Source: Nocardia anaemiae NBRC 100462 (lineage in GTDB: Bacteria; Actinomycetota; Actinomycetes; Mycobacteriales; Mycobacteriaceae). From it: a stretch of DNA of 64,000 nt. The stretch covers positions 92,984-156,983 of the forward strand of contig NZ_BDAZ01000014.1 of the NCBI RefSeq assembly GCF_001612725.1, given 5' to 3'. The notes beneath the pieces were generated by a model that did no database searches, was not told the origin of the DNA, and saw only the letters and a program-made list of their open reading frames with translations. Of the stretch, positions 26,719 to 35,148 are shown in pieces (within the stretch, counting starts at the first letter, position 1; each line of letters starts with the position of its first letter). Made by a program: the position numbers and the translations under genes.

Positions 26719-26749
26719 TGTGGGTCAGATCTCTCGAGGAGGAAATCCC

Positions 26750-28042
26750 GTGGCTACCAGTGCTGCTCGCCGTGCCGTCATCGTTTCCGGTGCGCGGACG
26801 CCCTTCGTCAAGGCGTTCAGCGAATACACGCGGATGGATTCGATCGCGCTGGCCGATGCCGCGGTGCGTGGGTTGCTGGAGCGGACCGGGCTGCCCGGTG
26901 CGCAGGTGCAGGCGATCGTGTGGGGTGGGGTGATTCTGCCGAGTGCCGCGCCGAATATCGCGCGGGAGATCGCCCTGGATCTCGGTCTCGACCCCGGGTG
27001 TGAGGGCTACACGGTGACGCGCGCGTGCGCCTCCGGACTTCAGGCGATCACCTCGGCGGTGGCGGCGATCGAGCGCGGCGAATACGACATCATGATCGCC
27101 GGTGGCAGCGATTCGACCAGCAATGCCGAGGTGAAGTTGCCGCAGAAGCTGGTGCATGCCGGTGCGCCGCTGGCACTGGGCAAGCCGAAGCCGAAGGACT
27201 ATCTCGCGGCGGCGCGCCGGCTCGCGCCCTTCACCGATCTGCTGCCGAGCCGACCGAAAATCGCCGAACGCACCACGGGTGAGGTGATGGGGGAGTCGGC
27301 CGAGAAGATGGCCCGCATCCACGGGATAAGTCGGGCGGATCAGGACGAATTCGCGGCGCGCTCACACCACCGGGCCGCCGCGGCGATCGACTCCGGCCGC
27401 TTCGACGACGAGGTGCTGCGGGTGCGCACTCCGGACGGCGCGGATGTCACGCGCGACGGAATTGTGCGCGCGAATACCAGTGTCGAGAAGTTGGCGAAGC
27501 TGAAGCCGGTCTTCGCCAGCGACGGCAGCGTGACCGCGGGCAATGCCAGCCCACTCACCGACGGCGCGTCCGCGGTGCTGCTGATGAGCGAGGAGCGGGC
27601 GCATGCCCTCGGCTACCGTCCGCTGGCCGCCTTCCGCTCCTGGAGCTACGTCAGCGTCGATCCCACCGATCAGGTGCTGATCGGTCCGGCCATCTCCATG
27701 CCGCGCGCCCTCGACAAGGCCGGAATGTCGCTCGGCGATGTCGATTTCGTCGATATCCACGAGGCCTTCGCGGCCCAGACACTGTCTGTCCTGGCTGCGC
27801 TGAACAGCGACGAATGGGCCAAGACCCGTCTCGATCGCGATACCGCGGTCGGCGAGGTCGATATGGACAAGCTAAATGTGCACGGCGGTTCGCTTTCCCT
27901 CGGACATCCGTTCGGCGCGACCGGCGCACGCATGGTCACCACCATGGCCAACGAGTTGGCCCGCACCGGAAAGAACACCGCCCTGCTCGGCATCTGCGCC
28001 GCAGGCGGCATCGGCGCATCGGCGGTCCTGGAACGAGTCTGA
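26750..28042 (+). CDS. Thiolase (acetyl-CoA C-acyltransferase, FadA/FadI-like)
   Basis: A 430-residue thiolase for beta-oxidation or acetoacetyl-CoA formation. The nucleophile lies in VTRACASGLQAITSA (Cys of ACASG). The C-terminal active-site elements are VDIHEAFAAQT, HGGSLSLGHPFGATGARM (His) and LLGICAAGGIGASAVLERV (second Cys). Its length and the KDYLAAARRLAPFTDLLPS insert resemble FadI/Rv0859-type enzymes. GTG 26750 has CGAGGAGG upstream. It is monocistronic, with a perfect inverted repeat at its promoter. It converges on bluB with a hairpin in between. Confidence 0.92.
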   Translation: MATSAARRAVIVSGARTPFVKAFSEYTRMDSIALADAAVRGLLERTGLPGAQVQAIVWGGVILPSAAPNIAREIALDLGLDPGCEGYTVTRACASGLQAITSAVAAIERGEYDIMIAGGSDSTSNAEVKLPQKLVHAGAPLALGKPKPKDYLAAARRLAPFTDLLPSRPKIAERTTGEVMGESAEKMARIHGISRADQDEFAARSHHRAAAAIDSGRFDDEVLRVRTPDGADVTRDGIVRANTSVEKLAKLKPVFASDGSVTAGNASPLTDGASAVLLMSEERAHALGYRPLAAFRSWSYVSVDPTDQVLIGPAISMPRALDKAGMSLGDVDFVDIHEAFAAQTLSVLAALNSDEWAKTRLDRDTAVGEVDMDKLNVHGGSLSLGHPFGATGARMVTTMANELARTGKNTALLGICAAGGIGASAVLERV

Positions 28043-28111
28043 CCGCCAGGCGCTCCCCGCTCCGGATCCGGTTGCGTCAGGACATATTGGCTGTCGCATA
28101 AGCAGTGGTGG

Positions 28112-28139
28112 CCTCGCACAGGCTATAGGTTGTGCGAGG
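28112..28139. terminator. Hairpin between thiolase and bluB
   Basis: CCTCGCACA-(10)-TGTGCGAGG, a perfect 9-bp stem between two convergent genes; probably a bidirectional terminator. Confidence 0.65.
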
Positions 28140-28166
28140 TAGTCAAAACCTTTGCGGCAGTGGGGG

Positions 28167-28802
28167 TCAGGCGCGGAAGGTTTCTTGGTGGACGGCTTCG
28201 GTTAGGGGGCGGCGGGTGCGCCAGCCGAAGCGTTCGAGGTCGGGTACGTGTTGGAATTCGTGTACCGGGCCTATGCAGAGCCAGGCGACGGGGCGGATGT
28301 GGTCGGGTAGGCCGACCAGGTCGGTCAGGAATTCGGGGTCGTAGAAGGAGACCCAGCCGACGCCGATGTGCTCGGCGGTGGCGGCCAGCCAGAGGTTCTG
28401 GATGGCGAGGACCGCCGAGTAGATGCCGGTTTCGGGGATGGTGGCGCGGCCGAGGACCTGCGGGCCGCCGCGGTCGTGGTCGTAGGTGACCACGATGCCG
28501 GTGCCGCTCTCGGTAATGCCTTCGATCTTGATCGGCTCGAAGGTCGCCGCCCGCTCCGGCGGCAGGGCGTCCCGGAACTCGATCCGCTTCTGCGCGACGT
28601 GGTCCGCGAACTTCCGCAGCGTCGCCTCCTCGCGCACCACCACGAAGTCCCACGGCTGTGAGTTGCCGACACTGGGCGCGCGATGTGCGGCGTCGAGAAT
28701 CCGCCAGAGCGTCGCATCATCGACGAGGTCACCGGTGAACTCGGCCCGTACATCGCGCCGCATCCGGATGGCCTCGTAAACGCTCAGATCTTCAGCACAC
28801 AC
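28167..28802 (-). CDS. bluB: 5,6-dimethylbenzimidazole synthase
   Basis: A 211-residue nitroreductase-fold flavoenzyme. BluB cleaves its own FMNH2 to make the lower ligand of vitamin B12. The signs are the start SVYEAIRMRRDVRAEF, the APSVGNSQPWDFVVV motif, and the C-terminal LCIGPVHEFQHVPDLE...GWRTRRPL characteristic of BluB. The frame runs on to 28991, but the extra part crosses a terminator hairpin (28897-28928) and looks non-coding. GTG 28802 (VCAEDLSVYEA) is the better start, although without a clear ribosome-binding site. No cobalamin riboswitch or other B12 gene is visible nearby. Confidence 0.88.
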   Translation of the reverse strand: MCAEDLSVYEAIRMRRDVRAEFTGDLVDDATLWRILDAAHRAPSVGNSQPWDFVVVREEATLRKFADHVAQKRIEFRDALPPERAATFEPIKIEGITESGTGIVVTYDHDRGGPQVLGRATIPETGIYSAVLAIQNLWLAATAEHIGVGWVSFYDPEFLTDLVGLPDHIRPVAWLCIGPVHEFQHVPDLERFGWRTRRPLTEAVHQETFRA

Positions 28803-28896
28803 GCCATCAGTCAACCAGCCGCAACCGGCGCTCCTGCCGAGGCCCAGGGGTACTGCCAGCGCGCTGTGCCCGGATTCGATATGCCCATCGAAAGGC

Positions 28897-28928
28897 GAAG
28901 GCGCCCACGGGCTTCCGTGGGCGCCTTC
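28897..28928 (-). terminator. Terminator after the desaturase gene
   Basis: GAAGGCGCCCACGG-GCTT-CCGTGGGCGCCTTC, a perfect 14-bp stem 75 bp past the stop of the leftward desaturase gene. It has the same GAAGGCGCCCA start as the terminator after secA. Confidence 0.78.
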
Positions 28929-29002
28929 GACGACATCCGAGCTGAGGCGATCGTGGCCGCCACGAAGGAAATCCCGTCCCGGGACAGCCACCCGAACTCG
29001 CG

Positions 29003-30250
29003 TCAGCCGACGGCCGCGGCCCGACGGGCGAACCGGCGGCGGCCATCCTGCAGCGCGGTGCGCAGCCCGCGACGCTTACCGCTCACCGGGTCGAAGCTCG
29101 GCATAGTGGCGCCGTCGAATTTGCGCTCCGAGGCGGTCTCGGGGGCGTCGTCGGGGGTCGCGCGCAGGTACTTGTTCGGCAGTGCCAGCTTCAGGATGGT
29201 GCGCCAGGCCTTGAAGTACTGGACCGGAAGCGAGCCGGTGGTGTAGGGCAGGTCGTACTTCTCGGCCAGCGCGCGCACCCGCACCGCGATATCGGCGTAG
29301 CGGTTGCTCGGCAGATCCGGGAACAGGTGGTGTTCGATCTGATGGCTCAGATTGCCGGTCATGAAGTGCATGACCGGACCGCCGGAGATATTGGCGCTGC
29401 CCAGCATCTGGCGCAGATACCACTGGCCCTTGGATTCGCCATCGATATCGGCCTTGGTGAATTTCTCCGCGCCGTCGGGGAAGTGGCCGCAGAAGATGAC
29501 CGCATTGGTCCAGACATTGCGGATGATATTGGCGGTCAGGTTCGCGGTGAGCGTCGAGAAGAAGGCGGGCCCGGTGAGCAGCGGGAACAGCAGGTAATCC
29601 TTGCCGACCTGCTTGCCGATCTTGACCAGCACCTCGCGGCGCTTGACCTCGAATGCCGCCCGCTCCGGCGAGCCCTCCTTCAGCCGGTGCACCTTGCCCA
29701 GCTCCAGATGCTGGATCGCGACGCCGTATTCGAAGAACAGCTGCAGCACCAGGTTGTAGACCGGATTGCCGATATTGAACGGCTTCCACCGCTGATCCCG
29801 GGTGACGCGCAGCAGACCGTAGCCGATGTCGTCGTCCATGCCGAGCACATTGGTGTACTTGTGGTGCAGGTAGTTGTGCGTCTGCTTCCAGTGCTTGGAC
29901 GGGCCGGTGTTATCCCATTCCCAGGTGCTGGAGTGGACTTCCGGATCGTTCATCCAGTCCCACTGCCCGTGCATGACGTTGTGCCCGATCTCCATATTCT
30001 CGATGATCTTGGCCGTGCTGAGCAGGGCCACACCGGCGAGCCAGGCGGGCGGCAGGAAACTGGCGAACAGCACCGCGCGGCCGCTGATCTCGAGCGCACG
30101 CTGCAGGCGGATGACATTGCGGATATACCGCGCGTCCCGAGCACCGCGCGTGGACTCGATATCGCGCCGGATCGCGTCGAACTCCGCACCGAGCGCCTCC
30201 ACATCGGCCTCGGTGAGGTGCGCGTATTCCTTGACATCCGAGATCGCCAT
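29003..30250 (-). CDS. Membrane fatty acyl-CoA desaturase, DesA3-like (first copy)
   Basis: A 415-residue acyl-CoA delta-9 desaturase. The three histidine boxes are GHNVMHGQWDW, HNYLHHKYTN and SHQIEHHLFPDLPSNRY, with hydrophobic segments between. DesA3 (Rv3229c) in M. tuberculosis makes oleoyl-CoA together with the reductase Rv3230c, whose homologue is encoded two genes upstream here. ATG 30250 (MAISDVKEYAHL) is preceded by TACTGT six bases upstream and an 8-4-8 operator-like site, so this copy has its own promoter separate from the second copy. Confidence 0.93.
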   Translation of the reverse strand: MAISDVKEYAHLTEADVEALGAEFDAIRRDIESTRGARDARYIRNVIRLQRALEISGRAVLFASFLPPAWLAGVALLSTAKIIENMEIGHNVMHGQWDWMNDPEVHSSTWEWDNTGPSKHWKQTHNYLHHKYTNVLGMDDDIGYGLLRVTRDQRWKPFNIGNPVYNLVLQLFFEYGVAIQHLELGKVHRLKEGSPERAAFEVKRREVLVKIGKQVGKDYLLFPLLTGPAFFSTLTANLTANIIRNVWTNAVIFCGHFPDGAEKFTKADIDGESKGQWYLRQMLGSANISGGPVMHFMTGNLSHQIEHHLFPDLPSNRYADIAVRVRALAEKYDLPYTTGSLPVQYFKAWRTILKLALPNKYLRATPDDAPETASERKFDGATMPSFDPVSGKRRGLRTALQDGRRRFARRAAAVG

Positions 30251-30256
30251 GGGGCT

Positions 30257-30262
30257 ACAGTA
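30257..30262 (-). promoter_or_regulatory. -10 box of the first desaturase
   Basis: TACTGT on the minus strand, six bases before ATG 30250. The adjoining operator-like site covers the region just upstream of it. Confidence 0.4.
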
Positions 30263-30266
30263 CCGT

Positions 30267-30286
30267 AAGTTACGAGACCGTAGGTT
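30267..30286. promoter_or_regulatory. Operator-like site before the first desaturase
   Basis: On the plus strand AAGTTACG-AGAC-CGTAGGTT. The arms are an imperfect inverted repeat (6 of 8). It shares 15-16 of 20 bases with the site upstream of the reductase (33054-33073) and the architecture of the thiolase site (26699-26718). Confidence 0.55.
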
Positions 30287-30348
30287 GCGAGCAGCGGCTC
30301 CGAGCTGTGGCAAATCCCCCATTGCGAATGTGACCGGGGGATGCTAGC

Positions 30349-31764
30349 TCATCGGCGGCGTCGGATACGCCGGATCGCCCGCTCCCGCATGGCCTTTCGC
30401 TGCAGTGTCGCCTTCTCCTGACGTGCCTTTTCCTGCAGCGTCACCTTGGCCTCGCGCAGCACTTCCTTCTCGTGCCGAGCTTTTTCCCGCAGCACCACCT
30501 TGGCCTCGTTGAGCGCCGAACGCAGGCCGCGACGCTTACCGGTCTCGGGGTCGACGGGCAGCCAGTGCGTCTCGTTCCACTTGTCGGCCCAGCGCTCGGC
30601 ATTCGGCATCGACGGCATGGCGGGCAGTGAGACGCCCGCGAACTTGCGCTCCGAGGAGGTCTCCGGTGCGTCATCGGCGGTGCGCTTGAGAAAGCGGTCC
30701 GGCAGTGCGAGCTTGTGGATGGTCCGGAAGGCCAGCAGGTATTGCTTGCCGAGCGAGCCGGTGGTGTAGGGCAGGTCGTACTTGTCGCACAGTTCGCGGA
30801 CCCGCTCGGCGATTTCCGGATACCGGTTGCTCGGCAGGTCGGGGAACAGGTGATGTTCGATCTGGTAGCAGAGGTTGCCGCTCATGAAGGCCATCGCGGG
30901 TCCGGCCTTGAAATTGGCGCTGCCCAGCATCTGGCGCAGATACCATTCGCCGCTGGTCTCGCCCTCGAGCTGTTCGATGGTGAATTTCTCCGCGCCGTCG
31001 GGGAAGTGGCCGCAGAAGATCACCGCGTAGGCCCAGAGGTTGCGCACCAGATTGGCGGTCGCGTTCGCCTTCAGCGTCGATGTGAACGCCGGTCCGGTGA
31101 GCGCGGGGTAGATCAGGAAGTCCTTGGCCACCTGACGGCCGATCTTGCGACCGAACTCCCTGTTCGGCTCCGACATCAGCTGTTTGGGCGGCGTGCCGAG
31201 GAGCTCCTTCTCGATGCTCCAGTCGTGCAGCGCGATACCCCATTCGAAGGTGGCCGCGAGCAGGATATTGGCCAGCGGCTGGATCAGATGGATCGGCCGC
31301 CACTGCTCGTCGCGGGTCATCCGCAGGATGCCGAAGCCGAGGTCCTCGTCCTTGCCGAGCACATTGGTGTAGGTGTGGTGCGAATAGTTGTGCGCCCGCC
31401 GCCACTGCGCCGAGGGGCCGGTCATATCCCACTCCCAAGTGCTGGAGTGGATTTCCGGATCGTTCATCCAGTCCCACTGCCCGTGGCTGATGTTGTGCCC
31501 GAGCTCCATGTTCTCGATGATCTTGGCGACCGAAAGCAGTGCCGTTCCGGTCAGCCAGGCCCACCGATTGCGGCTGCCGAACAGCACGCCGCGCGCGAGC
31601 ACTTCCAGGCCGCGCTGCACCGCGATGGTGCGCCGGATGTACTTGGCATCACGCTCGCCGCGAGACAGCTCGACGGAGCGGCGGATGGAATCGAGTTCCT
31701 GCCCCAGTGTTTCGATGTCGGCCGCCGTGAGATGAGCGAACGCCTTGATATCGGTGATGGCCAC
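30349..31764 (-). CDS. Membrane fatty acyl-CoA desaturase, DesA3-like (second copy)
   Basis: A 471-residue paralogue of the neighbouring desaturase with GHNISHGQWDW, HNYSHHTYTN and CYQIEHHLFPDLPSNRY boxes. It is longer at the C-terminus: the last ~60 residues are a highly charged helix rich in EKARxEKxxL repeats (LREKARHEKEVLREA, LQEKARQEKATLQRK), a likely coiled coil absent from the first copy. GTG 31764 has AAAGGA upstream. It lies 80 bp downstream of the reductase gene in the same direction, so the pair is probably an operon, as Rv3230c-desA3. Confidence 0.92.
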   Translation of the reverse strand: MAITDIKAFAHLTAADIETLGQELDSIRRSVELSRGERDAKYIRRTIAVQRGLEVLARGVLFGSRNRWAWLTGTALLSVAKIIENMELGHNISHGQWDWMNDPEIHSSTWEWDMTGPSAQWRRAHNYSHHTYTNVLGKDEDLGFGILRMTRDEQWRPIHLIQPLANILLAATFEWGIALHDWSIEKELLGTPPKQLMSEPNREFGRKIGRQVAKDFLIYPALTGPAFTSTLKANATANLVRNLWAYAVIFCGHFPDGAEKFTIEQLEGETSGEWYLRQMLGSANFKAGPAMAFMSGNLCYQIEHHLFPDLPSNRYPEIAERVRELCDKYDLPYTTGSLGKQYLLAFRTIHKLALPDRFLKRTADDAPETSSERKFAGVSLPAMPSMPNAERWADKWNETHWLPVDPETGKRRGLRSALNEAKVVLREKARHEKEVLREAKVTLQEKARQEKATLQRKAMRERAIRRIRRRR

Positions 31765-31844
31765 CGGGGTCCTTTCCCTGACTGGATGTACCTCGAGGGT
31801 ACCTGTCGGATCCCCCCGACGGGTTGTCTGCGAGTGTCGCTGTC

Positions 31845-33002
31845 TCAGACGTCGAGGGTGCAGTCGCCCGCGGCGGCCGAGATGCAGGTCTGCACCTTGT
31901 CGCCCTCGCGGCGCTCATCGCCATTGCGCAGATCGCGGGTATGTCCGGAAGCCAGTGTGACGACGCAGGTTTGGCAGATGCCCATCCGGCAGCCGAACGG
32001 CATCTGCACACCGGCGGATTCGCCCGCCTCCAGCAGACTGGTCGCGCCATCGACCTCGACAGTGCGACCGGTCTTGCCGAATGTCACGGTGCCACCCTCG
32101 CCGACGGCGGAGCGCTCGATCTCGAAGCGCTCGACATGCAGCCGGTCGCTGATGCCCGCCGCACGCCAGTGCTGTTCGATCTCGTCCAGCATGGCGGCCG
32201 GACCGCAGGCCCAGGTCTGGCGCGCACGCCAATCCGGGAACTGTTCGTCCAATGTGGTCAGGGAGAACCGCCCCTGCTCATCGGTGAGGTGCAGATGCGA
32301 GGAGAAGCTGGGGTGGCGATCGTGCAGATCACGCAGTTCGGCGCCGAACATCACATCGTCGCGGGTGCGCGCCGAGTGCACATGCACGACATCGGTGACC
32401 ACATCGCGGCGATCCAGCGCGCGCAGCATGGCCATGACCGGGGTGATACCGCTACCCGCGGTGAGGAACAGCACCTTTTCCGGCGGCGGCGACGGCAGCA
32501 CGAAACCGCCCTGCGGTGCGGCCAGCCGGACGATGGTGCCCGCGGCGACCCCGCTGACAAGGTGGCTGGACAGGAAGCCCTCGGGCATCGCCTTGACCGC
32601 GATGGAGATCAGGCGCTTGCCACGGTGTTCCGGATCGGTCCAGTTCGGCGGGCAGGTCAGCGAGTACGAGCGCCAGTGCCAGCGGCCGTCGACCAGGATG
32701 CCGATGCCGATGTACTGACCCGGCTCGTATTTCCAGTCGAAGCCCCACCCGGGCTTGATGACCAGGGTGGCCGAATCGGCGGTTTCCTTGCGCACCTCGA
32801 CAATTCGGCCGCGCAGCTCACGCGCCGACCACAGCGGATTCGCCAGGTGCAGATAGTCGTCGGGCAGCAGTGGCGTGGTGACGCGGGCGACGGCGCCGCG
32901 CAGCACGTTCAGCCGTCCACCGCGTTCGGCGACTTCCGCCGCCGGAGCCTCCAGCCACTCCCGGACCGTGCGCACCGAGAGTGCCGCTTTTTTCAAGACC
33001 AT
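31845..33002 (-). CDS. Ferredoxin reductase, desaturase electron donor (Rv3230c-like)
   Basis: A 385-residue flavin/iron-sulfur oxidoreductase. The order is an FAD domain ([11 protein letters not shown]), an NAD(P)H domain ([27 protein letters not shown]) and a C-terminal plant-type [2Fe-2S] ferredoxin ([15 protein letters not shown], then [11 protein letters not shown]). It feeds electrons to membrane desaturases. ATG 33002 lacks a close ribosome-binding site. An 8-4-8 site resembling that of the first desaturase lies about 50 bp upstream. Confidence 0.92.
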   Translation of the reverse strand: MVLKKAALSVRTVREWLEAPAAEVAERGGRLNVLRGAVARVTTPLLPDDYLHLANPLWSARELRGRIVEVRKETADSATLVIKPGWGFDWKYEPGQYIGIGILVDGRWHWRSYSLTCPPNWTDPEHRGKRLISIAVKAMPEGFLSSHLVSGVAAGTIVRLAAPQGGFVLPSPPPEKVLFLTAGSGITPVMAMLRALDRRDVVTDVVHVHSARTRDDVMFGAELRDLHDRHPSFSSHLHLTDEQGRFSLTTLDEQFPDWRARQTWACGPAAMLDEIEQHWRAAGISDRLHVERFEIERSAVGEGGTVTFGKTGRTVEVDGATSLLEAGESAGVQMPFGCRMGICQTCVVTLASGHTRDLRNGDERREGDKVQTCISAAAGDCTLDV

Positions 33003-33053
33003 TGCCGTCGTTCGTCTCCCTGTCGTCGCGACCGGTGAGGCCGCCTCGCAGCC

Positions 33054-33073
33054 AGGTTACGGCATCGTAGGTT
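33054..33073. promoter_or_regulatory. Operator-like site before the reductase
   Basis: AGGTTACG-GCAT-CGTAGGTT on the plus strand. The right half is identical to that of the site at 30267-30286 and the left half differs at one base. Confidence 0.55.
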
Positions 33074-33096
33074 CGTACGGGATGCTGAGGCTGGTG

Positions 33097-33174
33097 CTAC
33101 ACCTCGCTGGCGCTCGGTTCCGCCGTGCCTCGGAGGGCGCTGTGTTTTGGTTCACTCGCTGGCGCTCGGCTCAC
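33097..33174 (-). repeat. Junction repeat mini-ORF (family A), copy 5, after the DUF6912 gene
   Basis: On the minus strand a 25-codon ORF from GTG 33174, overlapping the DUF6912 stop (GTGA), to TAG 33099-33097. It starts VSRAPASEPKHSA and ends EPSASEV. This is the only copy that does not reach the next start codon (the reductase begins about 95 bp further on). Confidence 0.6.
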
Positions 33175-33728
33175 AGCAATTCGAGCAGGAACGGCAGCTC
33201 CTGGGCGGCGTACCAGGCCAGCTGATGGTCCTCGGCATCCCCGAGCACGAATTCGGCATCGGCGTCGCCGAGGTCGGCGGCATCGACGACATCGACCGCC
33301 TTGGCCACCTCGGGTTCGGCCTCGGCCAGGTCGACGTGCACCGAGGCGATTCGGTCATAGCCGATCGGTCCGGCCAATCGGACCACCGCGTCGTCGAGGT
33401 CGGGGCGCAACTTCGCGCCGGTCACATCGGCGGCGATGACCGCACGCCGATAGACCGGGCTGTGGTAGGTGGTGGCCGGATCGTCGGCGTCCTCGTCCTC
33501 GTCGTCGGCCGCCTCGGTGGCCTCCTCGCGCTCGGCGGCCAGCAGGCGCAGCGCGGCCCGCGCGGCCTCGGCCATCGCCACTTCGGCCAATTCGTCGTCG
33601 TCACCGGAGGCGTAGGCCTCGCGCAGGGTCGGCGTGACCGCGAAGGCGGTGCCGCCTGCCGGGCGCAGTTCCCGGTTCGCGACGAGCTCGCGCAGCATCG
33701 GCACGGTGGCGGGGATATAGACCCGCAT
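33171..33728 (-). CDS. DUF6912 family protein
   Basis: A 185-residue conserved actinobacterial protein of unknown function (Rv3231c-like). The N-terminus MRVYIPATVPMLRELV is typical. A very acidic stretch, EATEAADDEDEDADD, sits in the middle, followed by YHSPVYRRAVIAADV. No membrane segment or catalytic motif is seen. ATG 33728 lies seven bases after the acyltransferase stop, so the two genes are probably co-transcribed. In M. tuberculosis a polyphosphate kinase gene (ppk2) lies between the two; it is absent here. Confidence 0.78.
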   Translation of the reverse strand: MRVYIPATVPMLRELVANRELRPAGGTAFAVTPTLREAYASGDDDELAEVAMAEAARAALRLLAAEREEATEAADDEDEDADDPATTYHSPVYRRAVIAADVTGAKLRPDLDDAVVRLAGPIGYDRIASVHVDLAEAEPEVAKAVDVVDAADLGDADAEFVLGDAEDHQLAWYAAQELPFLLELL

Positions 33729-33735
33729 GGTGTTC

Positions 33736-35148
33736 TCAGACGCAGGCACCGAGCATCTCCTCCATGGACTCGTGCACCGACGCGGCCAGCACGCCGATAT
33801 CGGCCATCGCGTCGCGATCGGCGTTGAGTCCGTAGAAGACGCGTCCGTCATAGGACGTGATCCCGATGCTCGAGGCCTGGTTGCGCAGCAGCGGCGACAC
33901 CGGATACATCTCCAGCATCCGCGCGCCGCCGATATACATCGGGGTCTGCGGACCCGGTGCGTTGGTGATCACCAGATTGAACGTGTGCTCTGCGAACGTA
34001 CTCGCCGCCCGCACACTCATCGCATGCAGGCTGGCCGGAGCGAAGCCGGACAGATGCACCAGGGTGCGCGCCCGCACCCCGCGCCGATGCCTGCTATTGG
34101 CCTCGGTGGCATGGGAGATGTGGGAAAGGCGCATCACCGGATTCGGTTCGCCGACCGGCAGATCGATCAGGAACGAGGAGACCTCGCTGGTCGGTTTCAG
34201 CTGGTCGTCGATGCCTTCGACGTAGACCGACATGGGCACCACCGCGCGCAGCACGGTCGATTCGGTGAGCGCCTCACCGCGCGAGAGCAGCCAATTGCGC
34301 AGCGCCCCGGTGACGACGGCCAGGATCGTATCGTTGATCGAGCATCCGAACCGCTTGCGGATCTTGCGGTAGTCGTCCAGATCCGTGCGCACCACATCGA
34401 AGCGGCGATTGCGCGAGGTCTTGGCGTTGAGCGGACTGTCAGGTGCGCCGACGGCGGCCGCGCGCACGGCCGAAACCATCGAATCCACCGCCTTGCCCGC
34501 GGCCTCGACCACGGAGAACGCGTGCGCGCTCGCGTCGCGGGCCACCTCGAGCGCTTCGCGCGGCTGCGCGGCCAACTGGGCCAGCGCGCCGATCATCAGT
34601 TCCATTTCGTTGGGTTCGCGCGGAGCCACCCAGGCGTCGTCGGCGATACCGCGCGGTGACGCGCTGACATCGAGGATGACGTGCCCGATCTCGAGTGCGG
34701 TCTCCCCGTCGACCAGCGCCGAATGGGTTTTGGTGAAGATCGCGGACCGGCCCTCCGCCAGGCCCTCGATGAAATACATCTCCCACAGCGGGCGGCTCTG
34801 GTCGAGCGGTCGCGACGCCAGCCGAGCCACCAGATCGTGTAGTTGGCAGTCGGTGCCCGGAGCGGGCAGTGCGGAGCGGCGGATGTGATAGGTGATATCG
34901 AAATGGCTGTCCTCCACCCAGACCGGGCGGCCGAGCGCGAATGGGATTTCGCGCACCTTCCTGCGATAGCGGGGGACAAGGGAAAGCCTGCTCTCCACCA
35001 GATCGACCAGTCCGTCGTAGTCGAGTGCCGTTTCCCCCTGTGCGGAATCGCTACCTCGGACGATCGCGAGAGAGCCGATATGGATCGGATTGCTGCTCGA
35101 CTCGAGCCGATAGAACGACGCGTCCTGCGGCGTCAATCTCGTGATCAC
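33736..35148 (-). CDS. Wax ester synthase/diacylglycerol acyltransferase-like protein
   Basis: A 470-residue member of the WS/DGAT family that makes triacylglycerols or wax esters from acyl-CoA. The start ITRLTPQDASFYRLESSSNP corresponds to the family N-terminus, and the PLWEMYFIEGL and NDTILAVVTGALRNWL blocks are conserved. The catalytic motif, HHxxxDG in active enzymes, reads HSALVDG: the second histidine is serine. GTG 35148 is chosen because GGAAGGAG lies 11 bases upstream and the family alignment starts there; ATG 35202 or earlier starts are possible. The Rv3233c/Rv3234c (tgs3) genes occupy this position in M. tuberculosis. Confidence 0.82.
   Translation of the reverse strand: MITRLTPQDASFYRLESSSNPIHIGSLAIVRGSDSAQGETALDYDGLVDLVESRLSLVPRYRRKVREIPFALGRPVWVEDSHFDITYHIRRSALPAPGTDCQLHDLVARLASRPLDQSRPLWEMYFIEGLAEGRSAIFTKTHSALVDGETALEIGHVILDVSASPRGIADDAWVAPREPNEMELMIGALAQLAAQPREALEVARDASAHAFSVVEAAGKAVDSMVSAVRAAAVGAPDSPLNAKTSRNRRFDVVRTDLDDYRKIRKRFGCSINDTILAVVTGALRNWLLSRGEALTESTVLRAVVPMSVYVEGIDDQLKPTSEVSSFLIDLPVGEPNPVMRLSHISHATEANSRHRRGVRARTLVHLSGFAPASLHAMSVRAASTFAEHTFNLVITNAPGPQTPMYIGGARMLEMYPVSPLLRNQASSIGITSYDGRVFYGLNADRDAMADIGVLAASVHESMEEMLGACV

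Larger units (their letters stand above)
26334..26749. other. Intergenic region between XRE regulator and thiolase
   Basis: 416 bp with no credible gene. From left to right it holds the AT-rich XRE promoter with direct repeats at 26379-26388 and 26401-26409, a family B repeat (26500-26620), and the thiolase promoter with a perfect 8-4-8 inverted repeat (26699-26718). Confidence 0.6.

Noticed and set aside
28803..28991. N-terminal extension of bluB to 28991
   Set aside because: It would be translated through a 14-bp terminator stem and shows no similarity to BluB.
28803..29002. Cobalamin riboswitch before bluB
   Set aside because: The region holds the desaturase terminator and no B12-box-like sequence.
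31824..33038. 404-residue plus-strand ORF
   Set aside because: Antisense to the ferredoxin reductase, which has complete FAD, NAD(P)H and [2Fe-2S] motifs.
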